Position numbers and translations under genes: made by a program. This document shows, in pieces, positions 39,016-50,154 of a stretch of DNA of 64,000 bases; position 1 is the stretch's first letter; each line of letters begins with the position of its first letter. The notes beneath the pieces were generated by a model. It saw only the letters and a list, made by a program, of their open reading frames with translations, had not been told where the DNA came from and ran no database searches. The DNA is from Xiphias gladius (lineage: Eukaryota > Chordata > Actinopteri > Istiophoriformes > Xiphiidae), in contig NC_053418.1 of the NCBI RefSeq assembly GCF_016859285.1, positions 3,341,521 through 3,405,520 of the forward strand. Reading direction: 5' to 3'.

Positions 39016-39970
39016 GTCCAGTCGCCGCCTCTCGTTTAAACCGAAACACGTCACCCGGATGCTGACAATATGATGACGCACATGCAGCATGAGGAATGTA
39101 GGAAGAAGAGAATAAAGAAATGCTGCAATTTGCACGCAACAGAATTTCCCAGAACCACGAAAAATACGATAAACGCGTTGGTAATTAGTAAAAAGCGAAC
39201 GCTGGGTGCGTGGCAATAGTCAGCCATGCGGGAATCCTGCGATCTGAACGCTGAAATTAAAATGAGCACTCGACAAAGCTGTGTCGACTCAAGCGTTGCT
39301 TGTTCCGGGGCTTTCAACCATGTCAGGTGGTCCTCAGCAGCAGACGGAGCTCGCTCACATCTCACAGATGTTGCTGGCGCTTCGTCCATGTGCGTGTGTT
39401 TCCTCGTGCGGCTCTGCGTTGAGCAACATTCAGACTGCAGGGCCCCATTTACTTTCCCGAGAACAACTGAGCTCTTGCCTGCCGTACTGTCAAACAGAAA
39501 TCTCAATACACCTAAAAACATAAAACTCTGTTTTATTCTTTTTCTTTGTGTGATGAAACATATCCCACACTGATTAAACACCGATTGCGGTGTGAAGACT
39601 CGATTCTGTTTTCGAGGTTGATGAGTTACTGTTAAGAATTCCTGACATTACTGAGATGATTTGTTATTGAAATCTGGGACCTTGGAGCTTCTGAGAACAG
39701 GAAGTCCTTCCAACCATTTGGGCCTCTCGTGACAGGACAGTGTTGCAGAGCTCACGGCCCCGAGGGGTACGGTTAGGCCCAGAAAGCATCCTGCTGAGAT
39801 TCCCACAATGAAGTTTGGGTCGGACTAGGTCATCACAGACCACCCCAAACTAAAAACCGAAAGTAAACTCCCTTATTTACATCTATATTGATCTGAGACA
39901 GATTTGTTGCAGATGTTCTTTTGATGGGAGCAAGCAAAACAAAATGCACTGCAAAGTATCGAAAGGAGAA

Positions 39971-40004
39971 GTATGTATATATATACATATGTGTGTGTAC
40001 ACAT

Positions 40005-40039
<35 letters not shown>

Positions 40040-40040
40040 A
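39971..40040. repeat. Composite (TA)n/(TG)n/(CA)n microsatellite
   Basis: Alternating tata, tgtg, caca and tata blocks that abut the truncated left side of a Tc1-like relic. Confidence 0.9.
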
Positions 40041-40049
40041 GTAGACAGA

Positions 40050-40465
40050 CTTACAGCAAGATAATGACCCAAAACATTAGAAGCAAAGAACAAGACGTGG
40101 CTTCACTTGATGAAGGACCAGCACAGTCTCTAGACCTGAACCCCACGGAGCTGGTCTTGGATGAACCGCACTGAAGGTTAAAGCAAAGCAAGTGCAACAA
40201 ATTTCTGGGAACTTCTGCAAGAGAGTCGAGATGACCTTTCAAAATAACGTTTCCTTTCCATCGAAGAAAGAATGTCACGAGTGTGGATGAGTCAAAACTT
40301 TACATTGAATTTAGGATTTAAGATTCTGTGTTTTTTTTTTTTTTAAATCATTTATTTGTTCTATGCTTTAATTTCAGAAACACTGAGACAATACACTTTG
40401 TAAATATCAGTAACAACTGGAAAAAATGGAGGCGTTCTAAAACTTTTGACCAGTAGTGCACAGTA
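40050..40465 (+). mobile_element. Tc1/mariner-like relic, 3' end only
   Basis: From about 40053 the plus strand reads as decayed Tc1 transposase: QQDNDPKH, then after stops and frameshifts a proline-rich SLDLNPTELV block and LLQESR...SIEERMSRVW. This is the C-terminal third of the DD34E catalytic domain. It ends near 'ttctaaaacttttgaccagtagtg' (in part, 40435-40460), like the outer end of a fish Tc1 inverted repeat. The 5' part is absent. Inactive. Confidence 0.75.
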
Positions 40466-42327
40466 TATGTATATATGTGAGTATATAAAGTGGTCTCAGA
40501 TCCCACTGTGTGTGTGTGTGTGTGTGTGCGTGTACAGACAGTCATGCCTGTCGTGCGCCCACCATCCACCCCAACCTCCTTCCGGTGTTTATAACGAATG
40601 TGTATAAGTGATGACAAACCACTGAACTGCTTAGTCCTTGACCTTCACAAGACCTGGATGTTCAGAGAGATTATTCCCTCGAACGTGGTCTTCAGGGGGC
40701 ATGTTCAAAACCCGTTCTCTGCTGACAGGGCCCGGACTCAAGCGATTACTGACATGCTCAATCCTATAAAACTTGGCTGAGTATCGCACTTAGAGCCGCC
40801 ACCTGGATTCCTGCCAGATTTTTTCTTCTGCAGGCAATACTTCGGGTCCATCAACTTTCTCATATTCCTGTAACTGCTTCTGCAGGGAAACTCCAGGGGA
40901 GTAAATATAGCAGTCATCATTCAAACAGGGATTTAGAGGAAAGTGAAACCTTCTCCTGCAGAGCCTCCACTGTCCCTTTACAAGCTTTGACCGAACAACA
41001 CAGTTAAATATTTGCTCCTGCAAGAAAGTGGCCAAGTTAAATACTTAATGGTACAAATCAAATATTGGTAAATGTCAACATAAAGAGGCCACTGTTCAGA
41101 CTGACTGGTGGCAACTTCCTCAATACAGTAAGTGGGGGAAGAGAAAGTTGTCCTTCACAGACACTATGCAGATGTGGTGGTATCGTTTCCACTGGAATCA
41201 CAGTTTTTCAACGCGCTGTCACTCATCTTTCACGTGGGAACAGATCAACGACGGACGTGTGTAGAAACGCGCTTTGTTTTGACTCGTTTCCGGTCAAGCA
41301 ACTGTGCAAGTGAAACGCACACCGGAGCCAGAGGGTACAGACGTAGGGTAACATCTACTGCAATGTGATCGTAGCAGCACATCATTATGTATCAACTCGT
41401 GTGTGCAAAGGGTTACTATCTTACCTTTGTCTGTCATCTGATCTTTATGAAAACATGAAAAAGACCAAACCAACTTCTCTTGTTACACAGAGAAAGCGAG
41501 TTTGATTTTTTTCCCCTCACACGACGAGCCAAACCTGGCCGTAGAAATCCCCCCCTTTCTTTTGCAGAGCGGGGACGAGACAGAACGCCCTTTCTTTACC
41601 TAACAACTAATGTCTGCCCAGCCTTGAGTCACAAAAATGTGGGTAAATTAGTCTGAACGACACGCAAGATACCAAATCTCAGAGGTTTCATCAGGGTTCA
41701 TTTGCCTTTGGCCAATGTGTTCCCCAAGGAACCATCTGTGACTGCAATATTCAGAGTCGCAGTTGTGTGTGTGTGTGTGTGCTTTTTTTTCCTTCACGAT
41801 ATCATATTTGTCTTCCAATTAGTTGAATTTGAGTTACTTCATACTACTTCGTACTTCATACTAATTGCACAGTCCAACCTGTTCATAGTTGTTGTTTTTT
41901 TAATACCGTCCGTTTATACTCTAGTTCTCCTGGTGGGGACAGAAATCACAAACCTGGCAGTGGAGAAAAATGACCGGTGTGAGGGTGGAGGGCCTTGGAC
42001 TTCGTCTTTCACCTCTTAAAAAAAAGAGAGACCCTTCACGGTGTAATTTATATTTCATGTGCGGCCTCGGCACAATAATTGTAATAAATAATATTTCATA
42101 AATCACTCACTGCTGTTTACGTTTGTTAAGAGGCTGGAGAAGTGGCCTGACTCAAAGTGTGACAAACTGTTCCTGATATCTTGGAAGAGCTGCCGGGAAC
42201 TGAAATAAGATCTCACATAAAATAAATAAGAAGGGGTTTTTCTTTTCTTCCTGTTGGGAGGACGTCCAGATCTATGTGTTTTTAACTAGTTGGAGCTCTG
42301 CAGTTAATGGTGGACCGCTGAGTGGAC

Positions 42328-42352
42328 GGGTGGGGGGGTGGGGTGGGGGGGG
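42328..42352 (+). promoter_or_regulatory. G-quadruplex-type tract upstream of the second chemokine gene
   Basis: Four runs of three or more Gs separated by single Ts, on the coding strand. It lies 22 bp before the IRF-type repeat and about 195 bp before the ATG. It could also be read as CACCC-type factor sites on the other strand. Confidence 0.45.
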
Positions 42353-42374
42353 TCAGACCTGGAGGAGGGGCCAG

Positions 42375-42408
42375 GAAAATGAAATCGAAACCAAGCGGAC
42401 ATATAAAC
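42375..42408 (+). promoter_or_regulatory. IRF-type (GAAANN)3 site and TATA box of the second chemokine gene
   Basis: 42375-42392 is GAAAAT GAAATC GAAACC, three perfect GAAANN hexamers, the pattern bound by IRF factors and contained in ISREs. Eight bases later is 'atataaac' (42401-42408), a good TATA box 115-122 bp before the ATG. The layout repeats that of the first chemokine gene. Confidence 0.6.
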
Positions 42409-42522
42409 ACTGCCACACAGAGTCTTTGCCACTGTAGGTGTTGAAAGGAGGAGCAGGCTCCCGATCAGCCAGTCAGCTACCAGTGAGACGAAGAGACGAC
42501 CTTGCCAGCTCAGTGACCAGAC

Positions 42523-45500
42523 ATGGCTCCGTGGGGTGACGCAAAACTCTTCCTCTGCTTCCTCTTCATCACCTGTTGCTGCACAGGTGAGTTTTTTTTT
42601 TTTTTGCAGGCATCCTCCCTGGCTCAACCGGGCTTTCTGAGCTTAGAGAAAGACACGGTCTCGTCGTTTGTCCGAACGAATCCAGCAGTTCACAGAGTCA
42701 GCAAGGGGAAAAAAATGCCGCGTCTCAAATTTACTCTGTACGTTTGGAAAGTGGCTGTGAGATGCACCCCACCTTAAAACTCGCTCTCGTCAGCTTCTTC
42801 AGGCTCTTCTCCACTTGCTTGAAATAGACTCAAACCCTCAATTCATTAACAAGTAGACTAATTGATTAATGGACTTATCATCGCAGCTCTATCAAGATCT
42901 TTTTTTTTTTCCTTTTCTTGTACTTTATTGCAGGAGTGCAAAAGTTTAAATTTCCAGTTGCTTTTGAGGCGTCCTTTTTGAACTCGCGCGACACCTTTTC
43001 CACATGAGGAAAGCGCTTTTCCAGGCACTTTGCCACAACACGGCGCGTGCACGCTCGAATGTTGACATCAGGAAAGGCAGGCTCGCCTCGCTTGTGTCAC
43101 ACCAGCCAATAAATCTTACATAACCTCACACTTCTCTTGAAGCGTCGACAGCGTGCCTGCATTGTTACCTTCCGACGAAACCTGCGAACCGACTTCGTGA
43201 ACCTCTCCGGCTCATAAACAGAAGAACTTGAGCTAAAACTTCTGTTCAATAGATCCGAGTAGCGCTTGAGAGGACTGCGCTGCCTCTTTGCTAAAATCCT
43301 GTCAGCAAATCAAGTTCTGTCTTGAGTTTGACATTATGTAATGACAGCGATTACACCATTTGAGTCTGAAAGTCTCTGTAGGTATAAAAGCTGGTTGTGA
43401 AAGTTTGTAATTTCCCTCTTTATGAAGAACAGCTGTGGGCAGGTCTGTCTATTGTTCCCTAGGACCTCCAGCACTGACGTGCGGTGACAGGCAGAAACGG
43501 TTACCAAAACTTCTCAGCCCACCTCCGCACAATCCTCCTCCGAACTGTCCAGTCGTATGCGCAGTGCGCTCCAACAACAGTGTGGATGTTGTTGCGGCGG
43601 CGCAGCGGCTGGGACCTCCTGGTGCACACGGATGCACAGTGGGGAAGTGGCTTGTGTGGCGGTGGTGGTGGTGGTGGTACGAAAAATCTCTCTGCAGATG
43701 TTCAGATCCTCATTTTCGTGCTGTAAAAAACTTGTAAGTAGTGGAACCGACGCGGGTTCCATCTGTAGAAATCCGCCCTCAGTGAAGAAGCAGACGGCAG
43801 GCACTTTAATACCCCCCTCTGAAAGCCTGCAGTGGGTGATATTCACAACACTGATTTTGGGGGGGAAGCTGAACTGAACCGATCTCCTTTGTCTTTCAGT
43901 GACATTGGCGCAGATACCCATGGACTGCTGCCTGAGCGTCAAGAACAGAACAGTCCAGAAAGGCCTCATCGTAGACTACCGTCGACAAACCCGTGGAAAC
44001 GGCTGCTTTCTCGAAGCCACGATGTAAGTCTAGGTGTCTCTAATGGGTGGATGGGCTTCACACTGCAGTTGTTTGCAAGTTATCCCGCTGTCGGCCTGAC
44101 CCAGATGACTTGGTGTTCTTGCAGTTTGGTGACCAAACGGGGCAGGACACTGTGTGTGCCCCCTGAGGAACCCTGGGTCAAAGGGGTGGAGGAACACGTG
44201 GACAAACAGAAGGCTAACTGCGGGAAAAAGGTACCTTCACTCTGGCTGTGTTGCTGCTCTGTACTTTGAAATGGCGTAGTGTTAAATCAGTTTGTCGGGT
44301 TAAACTCCATACTAAAATCTGACACTTTAGATTTAGACTTTGAAAATGAATCTGCGATGCTCGTTAATTTGCCACACTTTAAGATCTGGGGAAAGTTTTT
44401 TTTTTTGCCGATACCTCTCTCGTGTCTTCCTGCTAAACATGCAGCTGGAGCCAGAGGGCAATTAGCTTAGTTTAGCTTATCTTAGCTTGGCTTGGCTTAG
44501 TGTAAAGTCTGGAAGCAGGGCAAACTTCTAGCCTCCTTTTGTCCAAAGTTTGGGAAACAAATGCCTGACACTAAATCTAAAGCTTACTACTCAACATGAT
44601 GTTGACTTTTGTTTGTGAGCTTTATCGATGTTGGCAGGTGTATGTATTTGAGTTTTGGACAGAGCCAGGCTGGTTGTTTCCCCCTCCTCCCACTCCTTAT
44701 GCTAAGCTCCGCTAATCACCTCCCGGCTCTACCTCCATCCTTAACGCACAGACGTGAGATTGGTATCGAGCTTCTCATTTAGCTCTCTGCCCGATTAGCA
44801 AACATCCCCCGAAACTTCAGACTACTCCTCTCGTCGTTCACGGTGAGATCTGAAAGTCTGACGACGCCAAACCTCCTGCAACCGCAAAAACATACAACAA
44901 GGAAAGCGGGGAAACCGGAATGAGTTTGTAACAGTGCAAATTGAAGCGATATGGGAAAAAAAAAAAAAAATTTTGTTCTATTTTGAAATTCAGCATCAGT
45001 TTCAAGCCTCATTAAGTCTCAGGTCTGATGTAATCCATTTAGAGGAAAACCCCAAACGCTGCTGCTGGCTTTGAGTCATGAGGTTGTACGGACGCCAAAC
45101 CATGAACAGATGGTAGTTTACAGCGTTGACATTCACCCCTCAACTGCAACAGCACACTGGTTGCACATATTTAATGTACCTTTAGTTTTGCAGGATTTTG
45201 ATGCCTTTTAATGACTCGGGATCAAAAGATATTCCGAAAAACAAAAACCTGCTCATCTTTAATCGTGTGTACATCAATGTCAAGTCACCTTGGCTGGTTT
45301 AATAACAAGGAAAAAAGATGGCGGCGTGGTCAGAGCGTTCAAGCTTCTACCTCAACATTTAGTACCAATGGGCCACGATCCAGCTCATCTTTTCTCCGTC
45401 CCACTCCTTGATCCGCGTGCTTTTATTTTTAAAGATCTAGTGCTGTAAATAGCTCCACTGCAAAGCGTATCACAAGACCTCCCGTCATTTAGGGACAGGA

Positions 45501-45599
45501 ACTTCAGTTTGAGGCACCGATGGATTTACTGGCTTTGGTTTCTACATATTTTTTGTGTGTCTACAGAACAGACGCTGCCCGAGAGTGAAGCATCAGTAA
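42523..45599 (+). CDS. CC chemokine, CCL19/CCL21-like, six-cysteine form
   Basis: A secreted CC chemokine, probably a CCR7-type ligand. Coding exons: 42523-42586 (MAPWGDAKLFLCFLFITCCC, signal), 43900-44023 (VTLAQIPMDCCLSVKNRTVQ..., through GCFLEAT), 44125-44230 (ILVTKRGRTLCVPPEEPWVK... to NCGKK) and 45567-45599 (NRRCPRVKHQ-stop). They give 108 aa with continuous phase. All boundaries are GT-AG (GTGAGT, GTAAGT, GTACCT; TTTCAG, TTGCAG, CTACAG). The mature protein has six cysteines: the four canonical ones plus one in ANCGKK and one in RRCPR, the arrangement typical of CCL21. NRT is a possible N-glycosylation site. The C-terminus is short and basic, unlike the long mammalian CCL21 tail, so CCL19-like versus CCL21-like remains open. 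The third intron carries a MITE copy. Confidence 0.92.
42819..42891. mobile_element. End fragment of the palindromic repeat family
   Basis: 'agtagactaattgattaatg' followed by 'catcgcagctct' matches the terminal part of the family; located in intron 1 of the second chemokine gene. Confidence 0.5.
43661..43679 (+). repeat. (GGT)n tract
   Basis: Six GGT triplets in intron 1 of the second chemokine gene. They lengthen chance ORFs on both strands. Confidence 0.85.
44463..44720. mobile_element. Partial MITE copy in the chemokine intron
   Basis: 'ttagcttagtttagcttatc', 'gtgtaaagtctggaagcagg' and 'gttttggacagagccagg' match the interior of the TIR-bearing MITE at 32.2 kb, with the last motif in the opposite sense. 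The termini are missing. Confidence 0.5.
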
Positions 45600-45808
45600 A
45601 CCGGGACCGGCCCCTGACCCCCTTCGGCCGCTGCAGCAACGACAACAACAATGGGCTGCTGCAAGTCAGGGAAGAGACGGATTGGATCACACCACTGAAA
45701 AAAAAAAGAGACATAAATCAGGATAATCATAGTATTTCATTCTGTACCTGAAGAACTCTTTATCTATTTTACCTTTGTGTTTTATGAAATTATGTTTATT
45801 TGAGATGC

Positions 45809-45814
45809 AATAAA
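45809..45814 (+). promoter_or_regulatory. Polyadenylation signal, second chemokine gene
   Basis: First of several overlapping AATAAA hexamers (45809-45830), about 210 bp after the stop codon. Either this or a nearby copy is the likely signal. Confidence 0.65.
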
Positions 45815-46744
45815 TAAATAAATAAATAAAGCATTTTGAAGGATTTTTATATATATTTTTTTTTAATGTTATCTGTGTGTTTAGGAAGACCAGGGGTTTA
45901 TGGAAGAAATTTAAAATGTTAACACTGAACAGATAAACTACTCAGGCATTGTCAGTTCACGGGTTGTATGGATTTCTTTGACTGTCGACTTTTTTCAGAA
46001 TAAACCCTGTGGTTTTTTTCTCCAAACCCTGATAGTGTCTGTCATTCTTTGTCGGGGGACACGCTTCCCTCCGTTCACTCCTGAGTAAACAATTTGTTCT
46101 GTTTGTTTTCTTTGAATGCCACCACTGCTGCAAAAAAAAAAAAAATTATAAAAATGCTTGGTTACAAACAATTTTTAGTTTCTTTTTAGTTTTGTTTTTG
46201 CTTTAAAAAGTCAAATTATAAGTAAACCACAGCATTTAAAGACAATCGTAACATGATGTTTATGCTGCCATGTTGGAGATATGACCACCAGGAATGGAGA
46301 ACAATCTAAAAATCTGAGCATGATGATCTTTGCTCTTTCCTGTACTGTACTTTTTCTGGTTTTTGTATAGAAGCATCAGCATCTTCACGTTTCCTTCCTA
46401 CCATTTGTTTATGTTCAGCTTTCTGAACAATAGGAATTAAATATCAAGATAATAGCCGTAAATCTGTATGGACCCAAGCTGAATAACAGAACAACTGTAG
46501 ATTTTGGGGACCCCATCGCGCATTAGGTTCAAATTTGTGCACGAGTCATAACAAGGACCTCAGATCAGTTTATTCAGAGGACGACAACAATATAGTTGTG
46601 GCTATATCCTAATTTGCCTGCTGTGAACACACCTTAAATAACACTGGGAAAAGTCAATTAAATTCTTTCTTGTTTGATGTTTTCATGGTTCATATTTTTC
46701 ATAGCATCTTCCATTAAACAACTGAATTAGAGACAAAGCTCAAA

Positions 46745-47130
46745 ATCAAAAAAGGCCATGCTAGCGGCTCGAGGGACGGCGACGTTGGTCGGCCCCCCAC
46801 TTTGTCCAGGCTGAAATACCTGAACAGCTGCTAGATAGACTGACTGCCGTGACATTTGTCCACACGTTCATGGTCCCAAGAGGATCAAGCCCTAGTGACC
46901 GTTGTGACACCATGACGTTGACATTTGTGGCCTTGAGTGAAATGTCTGAACAACAACTGGATCAACTGCCATAAAATCCGGTACAGACAGGTATGCCCCG
47001 CAGTTACGCGATTGGCGCCGATTAGCAGACGTTAGCGCGCAAACGCACCAAACTGAGACGGTGAGCGTGCTGCTTCATGAGCGCGTTTAGCACGCCGCAG
47101 ACGTTAGCATTTAGCTCAAAGCCACATTCA
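46745..47130. repeat. Dispersed fish repeat copy, diverged
   Basis: 'ccactttgtccaggctgaaa', 'catgacgttgacatttgtgg' and 'gacgttagcatttagctcaa' are motifs of a common fish interspersed repeat (the 'gttagcatgctaa...tagcatttagctcaaag' type). It is heavily diverged, noncoding, and its class is not certain. Confidence 0.45.
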
Positions 47131-48021
47131 GTAACTTCACCTCCAATTAATCTAACACAGACGTTTTTTTTATAACAGTAATATATAACTTACTTCATCT
47201 ACGGTTAACTAACAATTTCTGTTATTTTTGTGTTTCTACTTTGGAGACTTGATACCGTCTGTCATGAATGAATGAATAAATGAATCAGGGGTTTATGTTT
47301 TATGTCAATTTAAGGAGTCAATTTTGTGAAAGTCTGTTCAAGTTTACGGACTGAAACTAGCAGATTTTGGCCTCCCTTTTCACTGTTGGAGACACACACT
47401 AGCAGGAATTAGTGAGTGGAGCCTATGCTTCCCCTCGGTGAGCAGAAAATCTGTTATAAACGATCCAGCAGATCCAATTTGTCTGAACTTTTCTGGCTAC
47501 TGACACACCGCTGAGATGAACTCTTTTGAGAATTTGCACAAAAGTAACTCGAACCCTTTATAAACATAAGTACATGAGACATTACCATAGTGGAGGTTTT
47601 GTATATACAACGTGCAGACCAGGGAAATCCACGGACTGTGAGATGATTTCGGGCAACTCACATTTACATCATTTTCCCGCTTAAATAACACTTTACACTT
47701 GCCAGAAGCACTTGTCTACAGTGAAGGTGCCAAAATGGTCCAAACTCAAAGTTTACTCAAATTTCAAGTCCACAAGAAGAGTTGTGCAAGGAAATGAGAG
47801 GAAATTATTGGGAGTGAAACAAAACAAAGCTGAGGGACTTCGTGTGAAAGCAGTCAAATAAAAGACTGTCTGGTGACAGTATGATGTAAATTTGGGGTTT
47901 CAAATTTCAGAAGTGGTCTTTGCCTCCAGACAAAGGTCATCTAGGCAACTTCCCCATGTGGCCACATTCCAATGAAAATACTCCGTTCAGGGGACTTTAA
48001 TCTAGTTCCTCCTGATGAAAT

Positions 48022-48157
48022 TATATATATGTATACTATATATATATATATATACAAACATATACATACTCACAGACACAAATATACATACATACATACA
48101 CACACATACATACACACACATACATACACACATGTACATACATATACATATATATAA
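48022..48157. repeat. (TA)n and CATA/CACA microsatellite
   Basis: About 135 bp of alternating ta, cata and caca units. It produces low-complexity ORFs on both strands. Confidence 0.95.
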
Positions 48158-48261
48158 AAATAAAGAAGTTTAAAAACAGTTTTAAATGTATTTGGATTGA
48201 AAAGAGATTTTCACATTTTTGCATTCACGTGCAGATTTTTTTAAATAGAAAAGGAACCTGC

Positions 48262-48650
48262 AGATTGCATCTCCAACTCGTATCGGAACATTTCGCACTT
48301 TAACTTTCCTCTGAGATTGTGGTCCGTGCTGACACGACTTTCCGCAGGTCTGTCAGCTGCGCATTGGTGCTGGCGATCTCCCGTTCTCTCACATGCCAGG
48401 GGTAGTGCCGCCGGATTCAGGACTGGTGACTGGGGAGGCCACTGAGGTCCACTGAAGTTCACTCATTGTCGTGTTCGTGAAGCCAGTTTTGAGACGACTT
48501 TTGCTTTGTGACCCGGTGCGTTATCCTGCGGGAAGCGGCCATGAGAAGATGGCAAACTGGGGCCACATGGGGAAGCACACGGTCAGTACCAACGCTCCGA
48601 CAGGCTGAGGCACCGGGACGATGATTGATTGGTATTAAGGGCCAGCAGCA
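48262..48650 (-). mobile_element. Tc1/mariner-like transposase fragment
   Basis: The minus strand reads LIPINHR...ASACRSVGTDRVLPHVAPVC, then NWLHEHDNEFT followed by a WPPQSP-type motif and a tail of LNP...ADRPAESR. This is the order seen before and after the second catalytic aspartate in fish Tc1-like transposases (an EHDNEFT...LKWPPQSPDLNP type stretch). The frame changes at least twice. No inverted repeats are evident, so it is an inactive internal fragment. Confidence 0.65.
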
Positions 48651-50123
48651 AAATGACTGTCGGCTACCTGCCAACACGGCAGCTTAACTTACCTGACGAG
48701 AGCCAAATGTCCAACACTTAGACTTAGCCGGTCTTAAATGAATCCCCCTGGCTTTTGTGAGAGCTTTTTGTCGACGGGCAGGCGATACATCAGGAGTTTG
48801 CCTCTTGAACCCTGATTCCCCCCTGAAGTATCTTTTAAGTTTAGAGAGACCAATTGTGCACGCCGTACTAAGTAGCACGTATGCAGTGTTTTCCGCCGCC
48901 ATGTTCTCTTGCGGCTGCACCATAACACCAAATACAGAAATACCACACGGTTGTGCATCATTTCATAGAAATTCAGTCAAGAATCAGCAGGGCTGCTTTG
49001 TATCTTTGGGAAGCTTAGCATGTTCTCAGGTTTAGGTACGTAGGTTAAGAACTATTGATGAGTGAGACACGTCAACTTACCAGGTGTGTTGTTACCAAAA
49101 CCCAACCCCGGTGTTAATGTAAAATCTGATGTTAAGTCAACAGGATCCTGTAAGGCTCCGAGCACAGCTTCAGAGTCAGTTCAGACTCACCGGAGTTTCC
49201 TCGGAAAGGAAACTGACTGCCAGACACTTTAGCTCGACTGAAAAGACAATAGGTAAAAAGGAGAAAGAAAATACGTACAATTGTTAACATTGTATGTCTC
49301 CACTACTGTAAATTGGCATCGTGTGAAAAGCCCATGTGTTGGAACTCAGTGAACTTGCGGCTGATATATCGCTCTCCCTGACACATTTGCACCATCTGCT
49401 GGTGAGAAATCCTGGAGCAGAACTGAGTTCTCTGCTCTCCGCTTACATGCTTGTAATGTTCCAAACACTCATATTTTTTACCCAAACAACAACTTCTCCC
49501 TCAGCCGTGGCGTGTGACCTGTCACACTGGTGCAGCGCCATCGATTCAAGCCTGAGCCTTCTGCTCGACCACCGTCGGGGAGAACCACCGTCAGGTGATT
49601 TGTTTAGTCGAGAAAGTACCGTCTGACTGACGTAGATAGGAGCCAATAAGTAAACTTGACATTAACTGATACTAAAAATCAGTCTGGAGGTGGTTTTGTC
49701 AGGTCGCCCGACGAGTAGCGGCCTTGAAAAGAGCAAATATGACGGCTGGAAGGACCGTGTTTTGGCAAAAGCCAAAAAGTTTGGAATTAGTTCGGAACCG
49801 TTCTACACCACTCTGGGAATCCACAGCCCTCCTTTCCTTTGATGGAGCAAAGTACAGCCCTTTTACAGTCATATGTCATTTCCGAACGGGCAGAGTGTAT
49901 CATCGCCAAAAGGGTTTGGGTGGGGAACCCGCTTCAACGGTGCGCTGCGGAAAGAGGACAAAAGACTCGGGAGCCATTTAGGTTTGCGATCACATGAGCA
50001 CTTTGTTATTTAACATCCATAGTAGTTTGATAATGTCATACGTACACGTCATATAGCCTGGACACAGAGAGGAGAGCAGCGTCGCTGATGCTGAAGGTAT
50101 TTACAGGCAGGAGGAGGCGGCCA

Positions 50124-50154
50124 GGAGAGAGAGAGAGAGAGAGAGGGAGAGAGA
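50124..50154. repeat. (GA)n tract
   Basis: A run of GA dinucleotides with one ggga interruption. Confidence 0.9.

Larger units (their letters stand above)
39016..42327. other. Intergenic interval between the two chemokine genes
   Basis: No gene is supported. It holds a composite (TA)n/(CA)n tract at 39.97-40.04 kb joined to a Tc1-like transposon relic (to 40.47 kb), and (TG)n tracts near 40.51 and 41.77 kb. The 176-codon minus-strand ORF at 39051-39581 has no recognisable domain. Confidence 0.65.

Noticed and set aside
39051..39581. 176-codon minus-strand ORF downstream of the first chemokine
   Set aside because: No domain, no splice partners, overlapped by ORFs on the other strand, and low-complexity hydrophobic tail. 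Treated as chance.
43435..43969. Several 80-150 codon ORFs inside the chemokine intron
   Set aside because: They depend on the (GGT)n tract and GC-rich intron sequence. The chemokine exon begins at 43900 in a defined phase, so they are not exons of it.
47972..48224. 60-codon ORFs over 48.0-48.2 kb on both strands
   Set aside because: Translations of the (TA)n/CATA microsatellite.
49336..49626. 96-codon plus-strand ORF between the chemokines and rusc2
   Set aside because: No domain, signal peptide or splice context; overlapped by similar-length ORFs on the minus strand.
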